Shown here piece by piece: positions 1 to 9,097 of a stretch of 64,000 bases of DNA (the first letter of the stretch is position 1; each line of letters begins with the position of its first letter). This DNA comes from Bacteroidales bacterium (lineage in GTDB: Bacteria; Bacteroidota; Bacteroidia; Bacteroidales; Lentimicrobiaceae). The stretch covers positions 217,791 to 281,790 of the forward strand of contig JADJEQ010000008.1 in NCBI GenBank assembly GCA_016709025.1, in the 5' to 3' direction. The position numbers and the translations under genes were made by a program. Below the pieces are notes generated by a model. It was given only the letters and a program-made list of their open reading frames with translations. It did not search any database and was not told the DNA's origin.

Positions 1-214
1 ATCCTACTCCCACGCCCCTTGAAACATGAATGCTGATATTGCCATTGTTGGTTTCTGTCTTAAACTCAAGTCCACATACAATGCCAATGCCAATCAGATT
101 GGCACGGGTTAAACGGTCCTGTTCATCGAGGTATTCAAACACCTGGTTAAGGTGGCTGTTTGTAAGCACCTGGTTGGCCTCAAAATGTGGGTATTTATCC
201 TGGGTTGGTTTCAT
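1..214 (-). CDS. eCIS-associated protein, N-terminal part (cut by window edge)
   Basis: Reading the minus strand from the ATG at 214 gives an open frame of 71 codons to the window edge, beginning MKPTQDKYPHFEANQVLTNS. I recall this start, with the later stretch LTRANLIGIGIVCGLE, from proteins encoded just downstream of baseplate genes in Bacteroidota contractile injection clusters. It lies 36 bp downstream of the Pvc12-like gene on the same strand, so it is probably part of the same operon. Its exact role is unknown to me. The C-terminus is outside the window, so no domain call is possible. Confidence 0.7.
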   Translation of the reverse strand, partial: MKPTQDKYPHFEANQVLTNSHLNQVFEYLDEQDRLTRANLIGIGIVCGLEFKTETNNGNISIHVSRGVGVG

Positions 215-250
215 AACGAGTACTGTTTAAATATTTTTTATCCGGACACC

Positions 251-3200
251 TCAAGCCTGTGGAGGATTCTCAGGTTTATTTTTCTTCTTTGCTTTTGCTT
301 TGGCAGGTGTTTTTTTGATTTTCACCGCTTTCTCTGACGCTGCAGTTTCTTCTACAGGTTCCGGAACAATCAGTGTCCGCTTCATGGTGTAATTACCCAG
401 CGTTGTGCTGCCAAGTCTTACCGGATTCTGGTCACTGCCATCGTCGCAGTCGTGCAGGGTGGCTCCCGGATAGATGTTTCTGAACTTACTCAGAAGATTT
501 ACGACCACATGAAGCGTATAAGACACATTCCTGTAGGCATTGTAACGCTCGTCAAGAAATTCTTTGAGATTTTCGGCAGTCTCTGGCATGAATGAACTTC
601 CCGGGCATAAATCAACAATGGGCCCGTTGAATTCAGGCAGATCGGCCATTGGGATTCCCTGTGCAAACTGGATTTCCATCCAGGTATAAAAAGCCTGGCC
701 GTGTTTTGAAAGGATTTCGCCTGCACAACTGCATAAATTTGTTTGATGTGTTGGCGAACCCTGAATAAGGTTGGCTTTCAGGATTGCTTCAACACGCTCC
801 TTCAGAAGCTCTTTGGTCCAGTCAATGGCTGAATTTTCCTTTAACCATGCACACCAGGCTTCTTCAAATCGTTCAAACTGCCAACCGTTCAGCGCTATAT
901 CCAGAAAATGGCCAACCATCATAATCCTGATCTCATCAAACAAGGCAGAATCATTTATTGAACTACATTCCGAACCAGGGCTTAGAATGCTGAATTCATT
1001 ATCCAGCGCGGTTTTAATAGCATCAGGATGAATGTAGGTAAGCGTTTTATCTTCATACCAGTTTCTGAATGAGTCGGAGAAAAGCACATAAAGAGCGGTT
1101 GCACATGCGCATGCTTCACTTTCAGATGGCCGGTCTCCATTCTCTGTTAAACCTTTCTTCATCAATAGGTTGGTGACAGTGCTGATTACCGGATCGCAGA
1201 GGTTTTCAATAAACCCGTCGTTGCCTACCCAACAGATTTTCCCCAACAGATGCGAAGGTATTTCCTGCCGGATGGTTTTATCAGCAAACCGTCGCATATC
1301 CAGGTTTGTGCTGAAAGGGCCTGTCCAGCCGGGCATCACCAGAGTGAGCCTGAAAGAATAGGGATCTTCATCACCGCAAGTGGTGCATGTGCCTGTACTG
1401 CATGCGGGGTAAAGTGCATCGCCGGTGAATTTCGGTCTGAGCAGCAAATGCTCGGCCACAATAGCCCGTTCATTGCTGCTCCAGGCAGTGAGTTCTTCAA
1501 TCATCTCATTGGCGGCTGACCTTGTATCAAAAAGATCGGGTACGGTTCCCAACGGATTATCATCCTTATCGTTCAGTAAAACTGAAAATCCACTTCCCGA
1601 AGCGGAAATTTTATAGGCATCCGGCCTGACCATCTGCCGGAGAATAACCTTCCGGGCTTCAGACGCTGATGCTTTTTCATCGGATGCATTCACGGTGAGT
1701 GATCCGGTCAGCAATTTATTGTCGAATGAATCAGCCAGCTCAAAATCAACATTATACTCCGTAACACCCGAGGCAGTTGACACGAAGCTAAAGCTAAGAT
1801 CAGGAAAACCTAGTATGAGGCTGATTCGTTTTTTGAGCCCCGAAACATTCTCACTTTCACAATGATTCCTGGTATAATCAAAAGCTTTCCCCCGGTCGTG
1901 GCTTATTGTTGGATAGGCTTTCAGGAATGCTGTTTTATCCTCAATCAGATTCTTAGCGGCTACCGATTTGCCCTCCAGGTTGGTAAGCAAGAGTGCATAT
2001 TCGCTGAATTGCTCGCCGAATCGCGCCATCAGGTGATTGAGGAAACGGTTTCTCCGCTCCTGAAATTCATTGAGCGTTTCGGTCATTCCCTCCAGTCTGG
2101 CTTTTGTTAATCCATTGGTGATTTCATCGTATCCAACAATCAGCGCCTCACTGAATTCTTTAACAAAATAGGTTCTGTCGGTTGCCGGATCAAGTGAAAA
2201 CAAGTCGCGTGTATGGGCTATCTGTGCAAAAGCATTACCCAGTAATTGCTCATAAACCAAGAGGTAAGCCTTTAGTTGTTTAGCCCACGCTCGCCGGTCA
2301 TCCCCGACATGCGAAGGTAGTCCTTCAGTACCTGTGCCATAAATCAATGGCAAGCTGTATTGAACCGGGAAATATTCTTCGGTGTTTAGATGGACGCCCA
2401 AAGGAGCATACAAGTCATTCGGCGCATTTTTAAATTTTGGCCGTTCTGCTTCTCCTCTTAATTGGGTTAAAGTGTCGAGTGCCTCATCCATTCGGGGAGT
2501 AAAAGGCAGGCTGTTTTTGAAGTAGAGAAACCTGCTCAGATTGTGATACAACCTCGGCTGATGACCGGCTGTGATAAATAAAAGCCATTGCGCACTGGTT
2601 CTGTTGGGGTCAAAGACAGGATTTCCGCCAACCCAGGTTGGATCAGAAACTCCTTTTACCAGATTGCCTTCGGTGTCGTATTTCGACAGAACAAGATTAT
2701 TTATTGCAACAACACCCTCTATTTCCATCAGCAGATTGATGATGTCGGAAGTTCTCAGCATTGATTTCAGGGTCGAGGCCTCAAGATCGGTCGCTTTCAG
2801 AAATCCGTTATCCAGCTCAGGGCCATTGAAAATATCTTCAACTGCCTGATTTTCATTCATGAGTTCCTGCAATGAGTAAAATGGAACCGGTGGGTTAAAG
2901 TAACGTTCGATCTCAAACCAAACCTGCGCCTGGATGCGTTCAATATCTGCATCCGGAGCCACTTCAATATCGGCGCAAACGGCAACTTCCTCAATGTCAA
3001 CAACTTTTACACGGCAGTAGTCTTCGTCGAGGTTGCGGTGGCTATGAAGCAAGTCTTTAGCCATTTCAACTGCCGATGTGGCTTTTATTAATTTGTTGCG
3101 ATATTGATGGAGTATGCCTGAGCTGCTCTTGTCAGACAGTATCGCGGCTATCCCGGAAACTGTGCTGTTGTTTTTTGCAAAAGTGTCGCCGATAAAACGG

Positions 3201-4093
3201 ATGGTCGCATTTTCAATGATGATCTTGTGACTGCCGGGCAGTAGTTCAATTTCAAAATCAACATAAAAGAGATTCCGCCAGTGCTTACGCAGATAGCTGT
3301 TTTTCCCGTTATCATCCAGAAGGGGATCTGTAATAACATTGTATGATTTGGTGGCACCAAACTGTAAGAGGCTCAAATTGAACGAAGCACCGTTTACTCC
3401 GTTGAATGCATCGTTGTTGTTCAGGAAAAGTTGAAAATTTGCTTTATTTTCAAGTTCCCAGTCGGGGAAACGGATTTCCATCACCGTGGCATGTGGCTTT
3501 CCGTCGCTGTCGAAATGCTGGTAAGTGAACTCAATCTTGCGGTCGTTCAAATCACCTGCTTCAGGATCGTTTTCAAGCTCAAGCAGGACTTCATATAAAC
3601 CACGAGGGGAAACAGTCATCGGTTGAACCTGTTGATTTGCAGGTAGTTCGTAAGATAAAACCAGTTTATCATCTTCGCACCAGGCAAAATAATGCAGGTC
3701 ACAGGCACATTCCTTACAAATGAGCCAGGCATTTCTAACACCTTCAGCATCAATCAGCAATCTTCTGAAATCATCGGATGTCCAGGGATTTACAGTCAGA
3801 ATTTCGCGGGCGGTAAAGAAAGCCTGATCGGGATAGGGATTTTTCTTGTCGGATGGTGGTGTTGCAGGGGTAAGAATGTCTTTGATGTTCCTGCCGGTGC
3901 GGTAGGCCAGATCGGTAATAGCATAGCAGAGCGCCTCCAGAATGGTGATGCCGGGATCGTGGGTGTTGTAGTCGGTCCATTGCACGCTCCCCATTTGTTC
4001 AATATACTCTATGCCTTGCCGGCGAAGCTCGTAGTAGTTCTCCGCCGGTTTAAGGACAGGCTTTTTCTTGATGGAAACAGGTTTCTGGCTCAT
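251..4093 (-). CDS. Large eCIS baseplate protein (Pvc12/Afp12-like)
   Basis: About 1280 residues. The N-terminus (ENYYELRRQGIEYIEQMGSV, then TDYNTHDPGITILEALCYAI) matches the start of the large second baseplate component that follows the gpJ-like protein in Pvc/Afp-type systems. I prefer the ATG at 4093 because its ATGA overlaps the stop of the upstream gene (4092-4090), which suggests translational coupling. An in-frame ATG at 4108 would add five residues. A cluster of cysteines occurs mid-protein (CSTGTCTTC) and further Cys-rich segments follow. The C-terminal tail is very basic and Ala/Lys/Pro-rich. It is expected to form the baseplate wedge around the spike. The family is assigned from the N-terminal motif and operon position; the middle of the protein I do not recognise. 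Confidence 0.8.
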   Translation of the reverse strand: MSQKPVSIKKKPVLKPAENYYELRRQGIEYIEQMGSVQWTDYNTHDPGITILEALCYAITDLAYRTGRNIKDILTPATPPSDKKNPYPDQAFFTAREILTVNPWTSDDFRRLLIDAEGVRNAWLICKECACDLHYFAWCEDDKLVLSYELPANQQVQPMTVSPRGLYEVLLELENDPEAGDLNDRKIEFTYQHFDSDGKPHATVMEIRFPDWELENKANFQLFLNNNDAFNGVNGASFNLSLLQFGATKSYNVITDPLLDDNGKNSYLRKHWRNLFYVDFEIELLPGSHKIIIENATIRFIGDTFAKNNSTVSGIAAILSDKSSSGILHQYRNKLIKATSAVEMAKDLLHSHRNLDEDYCRVKVVDIEEVAVCADIEVAPDADIERIQAQVWFEIERYFNPPVPFYSLQELMNENQAVEDIFNGPELDNGFLKATDLEASTLKSMLRTSDIINLLMEIEGVVAINNLVLSKYDTEGNLVKGVSDPTWVGGNPVFDPNRTSAQWLLFITAGHQPRLYHNLSRFLYFKNSLPFTPRMDEALDTLTQLRGEAERPKFKNAPNDLYAPLGVHLNTEEYFPVQYSLPLIYGTGTEGLPSHVGDDRRAWAKQLKAYLLVYEQLLGNAFAQIAHTRDLFSLDPATDRTYFVKEFSEALIVGYDEITNGLTKARLEGMTETLNEFQERRNRFLNHLMARFGEQFSEYALLLTNLEGKSVAAKNLIEDKTAFLKAYPTISHDRGKAFDYTRNHCESENVSGLKKRISLILGFPDLSFSFVSTASGVTEYNVDFELADSFDNKLLTGSLTVNASDEKASASEARKVILRQMVRPDAYKISASGSGFSVLLNDKDDNPLGTVPDLFDTRSAANEMIEELTAWSSNERAIVAEHLLLRPKFTGDALYPACSTGTCTTCGDEDPYSFRLTLVMPGWTGPFSTNLDMRRFADKTIRQEIPSHLLGKICWVGNDGFIENLCDPVISTVTNLLMKKGLTENGDRPSESEACACATALYVLFSDSFRNWYEDKTLTYIHPDAIKTALDNEFSILSPGSECSSINDSALFDEIRIMMVGHFLDIALNGWQFERFEEAWCAWLKENSAIDWTKELLKERVEAILKANLIQGSPTHQTNLCSCAGEILSKHGQAFYTWMEIQFAQGIPMADLPEFNGPIVDLCPGSSFMPETAENLKEFLDERYNAYRNVSYTLHVVVNLLSKFRNIYPGATLHDCDDGSDQNPVRLGSTTLGNYTMKRTLIVPEPVEETAASEKAVKIKKTPAKAKAKKKNKPENPPQA

Positions 4094-7000
4094 GATTCGC
4101 AGTTGCATTTTTCAGCGGCAGTTGTTTCCGCGTTGGGGTGAATAACCGTAATTCCGTGTTTATCAGCCGGTACCGAAACCAAAATCGAAACAGCTCTTGA
4201 TCCTTCAATCTCATCTTTATCTGTATTCCCGACCCCGTCGATCAGGTGGAACATTTCAAAATCAGTAACATAGTCTACATAAACCTGCTCTTCAACAAAA
4301 TCAATCAGTACGCTTTTATAAACTTTCCCGCCGAAGGTGGGGGATTCACCTCCCGGAAATGCCCAGGGTGAGAGAAAGCGTGTAATGGCTTCCTTTAAAA
4401 GGTTGGTATAGAAAGCTTCATCATAACCATCAAAAAGCTTTAATTTAAAATTGACCTTAACCTCTTCGAATTTTGGATTTCTGACATGAAGTCTGACGAA
4501 GCATGAAGTTCTTGACTTCAGAAATGCTTCAATATCCTCCAGGGTTCCGAGATTGGTGTATGGACGCAGCGGATCGCGCTGATTGTGGTATTGTTTGTCG
4601 GGTACAGTCACAATCGTTACATTGCCGGGAGCCAGTTCACGATAAATCCCGTCGCCGGTTTCAGTAGGTTCGTATTGCGTGTGATTCAGGCATTTAACCC
4701 TGTAAATTTCGGGGAATGCTTCCAGTACAAGGTGTTCATAATCCCAGAGTGCAATGGCCCTGTCTTTGTGACGCAGGCGCTCACTTATTCTCGTATAGAA
4801 TGATGAAGGCAATTCAGCTGCACGTCCGCCAAATGAATCGAAAGGCTGGTTTATTTTCTTTACCGACCCATCGGGTATCACAGGTTTGGTAATGGTTCCG
4901 GCAGGTAAAACAGTTGCTGAAAATTGCGGATCATTATCCTGGTCGGAAAACGTGGCCAGCATAGCCTGCGCAGCAACTGCCAGAAGCCGGCAAACTGCAT
5001 CTGTTTTACCCGATACAGCCATCCTGATCCAGTGCTGTCCGGCAGGAAGCAATGTATTGCTGTCATTTGTTGCGGAAGGTGCAGCCAGCGTAACGATCCC
5101 TGACTTAAGCAATCCATCGGTGCTGTCTTCAACTTCGTTGTCTTCAAATGCTATCCATTCATTGTTTACCAGATAACTCCAGTGAAGATGGGGCGATGGC
5201 TTCAACGACAGAGGGTTGGCAGTGCCATCGGCTACCTGGAACAGTATGGAAACATTCTGTGGCGGCTTCAATCCGGTTAAACCGATGTAAAATTCGGCTT
5301 CACTTGGCTGCAAAGCCCCATCCCGGTCAAAATCGAATTGGGGCAAAAGAAATATTTTGTTCGATGAACTCAGAAGCGTATGTTGTTCGGCATATCCGAA
5401 AGGCTGTAAATGATAGAATTTTGCACTTCTTTGGATGAAAATTGTTTCATCGGATGAAGTGAGTGAAAGTACCTGGGTTGCTGCGTAGTCCAGTGCGAGC
5501 GAATTCATAAAAGGGCCCGATGGAGGGACAGGGGGTTCTGTGATTACGGTGGAATCCCGCAGGTATTCAAATAAGTCAGCCTGAAATGCTTTCTGGCCGA
5601 AGTCTTCACTCAGTTTTAAACGGACAAAACCTTGTCTTGATTCAGTTGAGTATTGCCCGTTTGGCTCCGGATTTGATTCATCTTTATAGGATTTATCCAG
5701 ATTACTTGTTAATCCGAATTCTGTCTCATCAATGTCAAATGCTGAAATTCCTGAATCCACCCAGGAGCCCGAATTCAAAAAGTCAATGTTTATAGTTGGA
5801 TTGGCACCTGTGTATGGACTGGGTGTTTCGAGCCATCCCGCCTGGATGGTGGTTGAATCGAGTTTTTTTTGAAATACTTCTGCCGACCCGACTAAAAAAG
5901 AGCTTCCGGTAACCGGCTGCGCTCCGAAAGGCTGGAATGGCTTGGAAGTATCCACCGGGCCGAAATCATTCGACACCGCGAGGGTTTTCAGCCCTTTTAC
6001 ATCAACAGTTAGTGTGATTTGCTGAATCTCAACGGATTCTAACGCTGAATAAATATATAGCCTGTCATCCTGATGTTTTAATTTGATCATCATCACCGGT
6101 AAGCTGGTATCGAAGCTGTAACTGTGCGTTTTGGCCAGGTAAGGTCTGATGGCCGGATCGGCACCCGAAAGACTGGCGATCAGTTGCAAGGGTGAATTGG
6201 GAAGCTTTTTAAATTCAGTAACCTTCATTTCAAGCCATCCTTTTTCGGTTGTAACAAGGCAAACAACATCATCCTTGCAGTCCGCGATCGCTGCATCCGG
6301 GCTTCCGTTAACCGTAAATCTTAAGGTAATGGTCCTTTCTCCTTCAGCCATCAATAGGTAATGAGTAGCGAGGGCAAATCCGGCTTCGGCTTCCGGCATT
6401 ACAATGTCGGTAAGCAGACCATCGCGATATACTTTATTATAGAAAGGATGCCATGACTTATCCTCTGTTTCAATCTTTTTCCCCAGGCCATCAGCAGAAT
6501 CAGCAACGGGTGAGGCATACAATCTTCCGGCCTGAATTGCTGCATCCAATCCGCTTCCAACCAATTCACTTCCATGCCGGTAAAGAGATTTCAGAGAAGC
6601 TATCTTCGCCTGGTTAGCCACCATATCCCGGGAATTGGCAAAGAACACTTCTTTTCCAAGGGCATCCTTACCGGCAATAAAGAGATCGCCTGTTTTAAAT
6701 TGGTGGGATTCTGACTGTTTGGCCAATTCAGCTGTCAGATGAACGCTGGCCGGAACAGCGGGCTTTTCCCTGAGCCGGAGGATATCACGGTAATAGAAAT
6801 CGAGATGGCGTCCCGTAAGGGTATTGGCTTCATTTCTGGCATGTTCGAATAGCCGGAGAAATCCAAGAAACAGCGTGTAATGTGGATCGTGACGGTCCCA
6901 TTTTGTGAAGCTGGCCTCAAGTGTTGTTTGCGAATCACTGATTACACGGGCATATACTTTCAGAAACTGGTCAAGAACAGAAGTGAACAGATTGTGCGTT

Positions 7001-7755
7001 GCGATGTGGTTGGTAAGCTCAAAGACACTTCCGGCAGGATTGCCATAAACTGAATCGTCAGGAGCAATGCCGGTAACAAAGCCATTCCAGTCGGCAGAAC
7101 CATTGGTAACCCAGTCCATTGAAAACCCGGATGTCTCATTTTCTTCAAAGGAAGTGGCTTGTTCGCCCATAATTTTCAGTTCTCCGGAGGGTGCAACGTT
7201 CAGGAGTACCCCAAGGGTTTTTCCGGCTTTGTGATATGAGATAAGTCTTTGAAATGCCGGGGCTAACTGGCTGGTGATAAGGTTTTGAAGACTGGTCTTC
7301 AGGGTCAGCCATTCAGGGGCCTGCTCTTCTTCGCCCGGAAGGCCTTCTTTCAGCACATCCAACTGCTTGGCCAATGTACTGGTATAACTAAACAGATAGC
7401 TCAGGTTGTCAATCAGGTCGGTAGCCCTGGTTTCGTTATCGAGGTTATTCAGAAAATCGAGGCTTGCTTTGACCTGTGACTTATAATCTTCAATTTCCTG
7501 AACGGATGCAACCGCCAGTCTTATGGAAATATCCCGGTCGAAGAATGGAGTCCAGTTGCCATTGTGGGTGTTGTCAGTATCAAAATACTTAAGGTAAGCC
7601 GACAAAGCGCGGGCAAAAAGCATTCCATGCGCTACAGTGCGTTCATTCATCGGGGCATACTCAGGCTTAAGCGCTTCCGAGAGCCGCTGTTCCTGGTTTA
7701 CTCCATCCCTTATCAGTTTCAAAGGGTCAATGATTTGATTGCAGTTATCAGGCAT
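4090..7755 (-). CDS. Baseplate J-like protein (Pvc11/Afp11-like)
   Basis: 1221 residues. This is a large baseplate wedge protein of a contractile injection system. The C-terminal third has gpJ-like features: the stretch ISERLRHKDRAIALWDYEHL, then EAFPEIYRVKCLNHTQYEPT, a PGNVTIVTVPD segment, and a region ending with a voltage-like LLKEAITRFLSPWAFPGG. The N-terminal half is longer than in phage gpJ and carries no domain I can name. It starts 17 bp after gp25 and overlaps the Pvc12-like gene by four bases. In known systems the two wedge proteins form heteromers that hold the sheath in its extended state. Calling it Pvc11 rests on gene order plus the J-like C-terminus. Confidence 0.82.
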   Translation of the reverse strand: MPDNCNQIIDPLKLIRDGVNQEQRLSEALKPEYAPMNERTVAHGMLFARALSAYLKYFDTDNTHNGNWTPFFDRDISIRLAVASVQEIEDYKSQVKASLDFLNNLDNETRATDLIDNLSYLFSYTSTLAKQLDVLKEGLPGEEEQAPEWLTLKTSLQNLITSQLAPAFQRLISYHKAGKTLGVLLNVAPSGELKIMGEQATSFEENETSGFSMDWVTNGSADWNGFVTGIAPDDSVYGNPAGSVFELTNHIATHNLFTSVLDQFLKVYARVISDSQTTLEASFTKWDRHDPHYTLFLGFLRLFEHARNEANTLTGRHLDFYYRDILRLREKPAVPASVHLTAELAKQSESHQFKTGDLFIAGKDALGKEVFFANSRDMVANQAKIASLKSLYRHGSELVGSGLDAAIQAGRLYASPVADSADGLGKKIETEDKSWHPFYNKVYRDGLLTDIVMPEAEAGFALATHYLLMAEGERTITLRFTVNGSPDAAIADCKDDVVCLVTTEKGWLEMKVTEFKKLPNSPLQLIASLSGADPAIRPYLAKTHSYSFDTSLPVMMIKLKHQDDRLYIYSALESVEIQQITLTVDVKGLKTLAVSNDFGPVDTSKPFQPFGAQPVTGSSFLVGSAEVFQKKLDSTTIQAGWLETPSPYTGANPTINIDFLNSGSWVDSGISAFDIDETEFGLTSNLDKSYKDESNPEPNGQYSTESRQGFVRLKLSEDFGQKAFQADLFEYLRDSTVITEPPVPPSGPFMNSLALDYAATQVLSLTSSDETIFIQRSAKFYHLQPFGYAEQHTLLSSSNKIFLLPQFDFDRDGALQPSEAEFYIGLTGLKPPQNVSILFQVADGTANPLSLKPSPHLHWSYLVNNEWIAFEDNEVEDSTDGLLKSGIVTLAAPSATNDSNTLLPAGQHWIRMAVSGKTDAVCRLLAVAAQAMLATFSDQDNDPQFSATVLPAGTITKPVIPDGSVKKINQPFDSFGGRAAELPSSFYTRISERLRHKDRAIALWDYEHLVLEAFPEIYRVKCLNHTQYEPTETGDGIYRELAPGNVTIVTVPDKQYHNQRDPLRPYTNLGTLEDIEAFLKSRTSCFVRLHVRNPKFEEVKVNFKLKLFDGYDEAFYTNLLKEAITRFLSPWAFPGGESPTFGGKVYKSVLIDFVEEQVYVDYVTDFEMFHLIDGVGNTDKDEIEGSRAVSILVSVPADKHGITVIHPNAETTAAEKCNCES

Positions 7756-7772
7756 GGGTTCAATTCTTTAAT

Positions 7773-8213
7773 TCAGGAAATCAGATTTATACGAGTGGAA
7801 AGGTTGATGTCGGTGCCTTCAAGTTTATAAAAGGGAAACACAAAGTTGAAACGTGAATTGGTGGTCTTTACCCTGTAAATCACTTCAATCAATACGATGC
7901 CTTCCAGTTCACGGCTATCATCAAGTTTTACTTTTTCCAGTTTAATGCGGGGTTCATGGTAAATGATGGCCGACTCAATCTTGTCAGCCATCAGGGTTTT
8001 CATCCGGGTATCGAGACTTTCGAACAGCAACTCATCCAGGTTGCAACCATACTGTGGCAACATCACTCTTTCACCACGGATAGTCCCAAGTAAAACTTCA
8101 AGGCTTGATGCAATGTCTGCTTCATATTCAAGCATCTCCACACTCTTCAGGCTTCTGCTGAACTTAGGAGGAAACGACCATCCGCGGCCAAGAAATGTCA
8201 GGTTTTGTTCCAT
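7773..8213 (-). CDS. GPW/gp25 family baseplate protein (Pvc9-like)
   Basis: 146 residues, the usual length for the gp25 lysozyme-like baseplate family. Visible family features are the N-terminal FLGRGWSFPPKF, the segment EVLLGTIRGERVMLPQYGCN (the E-x-x-L-x-T-x-x-G-E-R core motif) and the C-terminal region with EGIVLIEVIYRVKTT. In T4-type machines gp25 nucleates the first sheath ring and joins the wedge to the sheath. The gene lies between the PAAR tip and the gpJ-like gene, as in Pvc-type operons. Assignment is confident. Confidence 0.92.
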   Translation of the reverse strand: MEQNLTFLGRGWSFPPKFSRSLKSVEMLEYEADIASSLEVLLGTIRGERVMLPQYGCNLDELLFESLDTRMKTLMADKIESAIIYHEPRIKLEKVKLDDSRELEGIVLIEVIYRVKTTNSRFNFVFPFYKLEGTDINLSTRINLIS

Positions 8214-8385
8214 TGGTATTATGGTTTTATTGTTTAATTGTTATTCCTGGGCGATGAGTATCAGTAATATTTCATTTCAGTCGCATCGCCCGACCGCAAT
8301 CCGCAATCCGCAATCCGCAATCCGCAATCCGCAATCCGAAATCCGCAATCCGAAATCCGCAATCCGAAATCCGAAATCAAACCTT
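8214..8385. repeat. Heptamer tandem repeat between gp25 and PAAR genes
   Basis: Positions 8294-8378 consist of a 7-bp unit, GCAATCC with GAAATCC variants, repeated about a dozen times in direct array. It separates the PAAR and gp25 genes inside the eCIS operon. No ORF or hairpin terminator is evident. Such arrays are common as intergenic filler in some Bacteroidota genomes. Here the position inside an operon is noteworthy. Confidence 0.85.
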
Positions 8386-8655
8386 CTACCCTCCAATCAG
8401 CACAGTTGGCGCTCCGGGAGGTAAAATTGCCCCGCCCGAAGCTGTAAGGTCAGCAATCCTCGCTGCAGGCAGCCCTCCGATGAATACGGTTGCCGATCCT
8501 TTGACGATGACATCAGCCCCGCACGAATCACTCATCCGGGCAGCCGGAAGACCGGCGATCAGGACCGTGGATGCTCCCGGTGGGATGATCGGTGTTGGTA
8601 TCCCCGAAGTTGCCGGGCTACTGATCATATCGGTGATTCTTGCTGCTGGTAACAT
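8386..8655 (-). CDS. PAAR-like spike tip protein lacking histidines (Pvc10-like)
   Basis: 89 residues. The characteristic repeated LPAAR/D motifs are present at the N-terminus (PAARITDM), in the middle (GLPAARMSD) and towards the C-terminus (GLPAARIAD), along with the glycine-rich STVLIAG/ATVFIGG/PTVLIGG strands of the PAAR beta cone. PAAR proteins cap the VgrG-like spike and usually bind zinc through three His and one Cys. This sequence has no histidine at all and a single cysteine, so the canonical metal site is missing. It lies downstream of the spike gene, separated from it by a 440-bp low-complexity island. Fold assignment is firm; the metal-free tip is inferred. Confidence 0.88.
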   Translation of the reverse strand: MLPAARITDMISSPATSGIPTPIIPPGASTVLIAGLPAARMSDSCGADVIVKGSATVFIGGLPAARIADLTASGGAILPPGAPTVLIGG

Positions 8656-9097
8656 TTTCTTAATTTCTAAATTCTAATTTCCAATTTCCATCTGTTCACT
8701 TTCACTCCCTTCCCTTACCAAATTTTAAGACGCAAGCATTGCGTCTCTACCAGTAAAAATTCAAAAATTCACCATATTTTTCACTTTTGCATTCTCTCAT
8801 TCTTTAACTCATTTCTCACTACTCACTACTCACTCTTCACTACTCTTCACTCTTCACTTTTCACTCTTCACTCTTCACTCCTGAGGGGGACGAGGGACGC
8901 AAAACGGGACGAGCCTGCCCGCCGCAGCGAAGAGGAGGCGGGGGACGGACATTCAATGAACCAACTCCTTGCACTTTTCACTCTTCACTTTTCACTCTTC
9001 ACTCTTTTCACTTTTCACTTTTCACTCTCTTCACTTACTTCACTCTTTCACTCATCACTCACTCACTACTCACCACTCACTACTCACTTCCTTCACT
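8656..9097. repeat. TCACTCT-type low-complexity island between spike and PAAR genes
   Basis: About 440 bp with no credible gene. Positions 8790-8880 and 8975-9095 are dense CACTCTTCACTTTTCACT and CACTACTCACT repeats. They flank a GC-rich insert at 8881-8950 containing GGGACGAG/GGGACGC direct repeats and an inverted CCCGCC/GGCGGG pair. A short apparent ORF here reads only repeat-encoded Ser/Leu/Phe/His and is not a gene. The island interrupts the eCIS operon. Confidence 0.85.

Noticed and set aside
3692..4141. 149-residue plus-strand ORF
   Set aside because: It is antisense to the start of the Pvc12-like gene and the end of the J-like gene and shows no family features.
8294..8378. Possible CRISPR-like repeat array
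   Set aside because: The 7-bp units are contiguous with no spacers and no cas genes are nearby; it is a simple tandem repeat.
8881..8955. GC-rich segment as a structured RNA or origin
   Set aside because: Only a 6-bp inverted pair and short direct repeats are present; no conserved fold or DnaA-box cluster can be supported.
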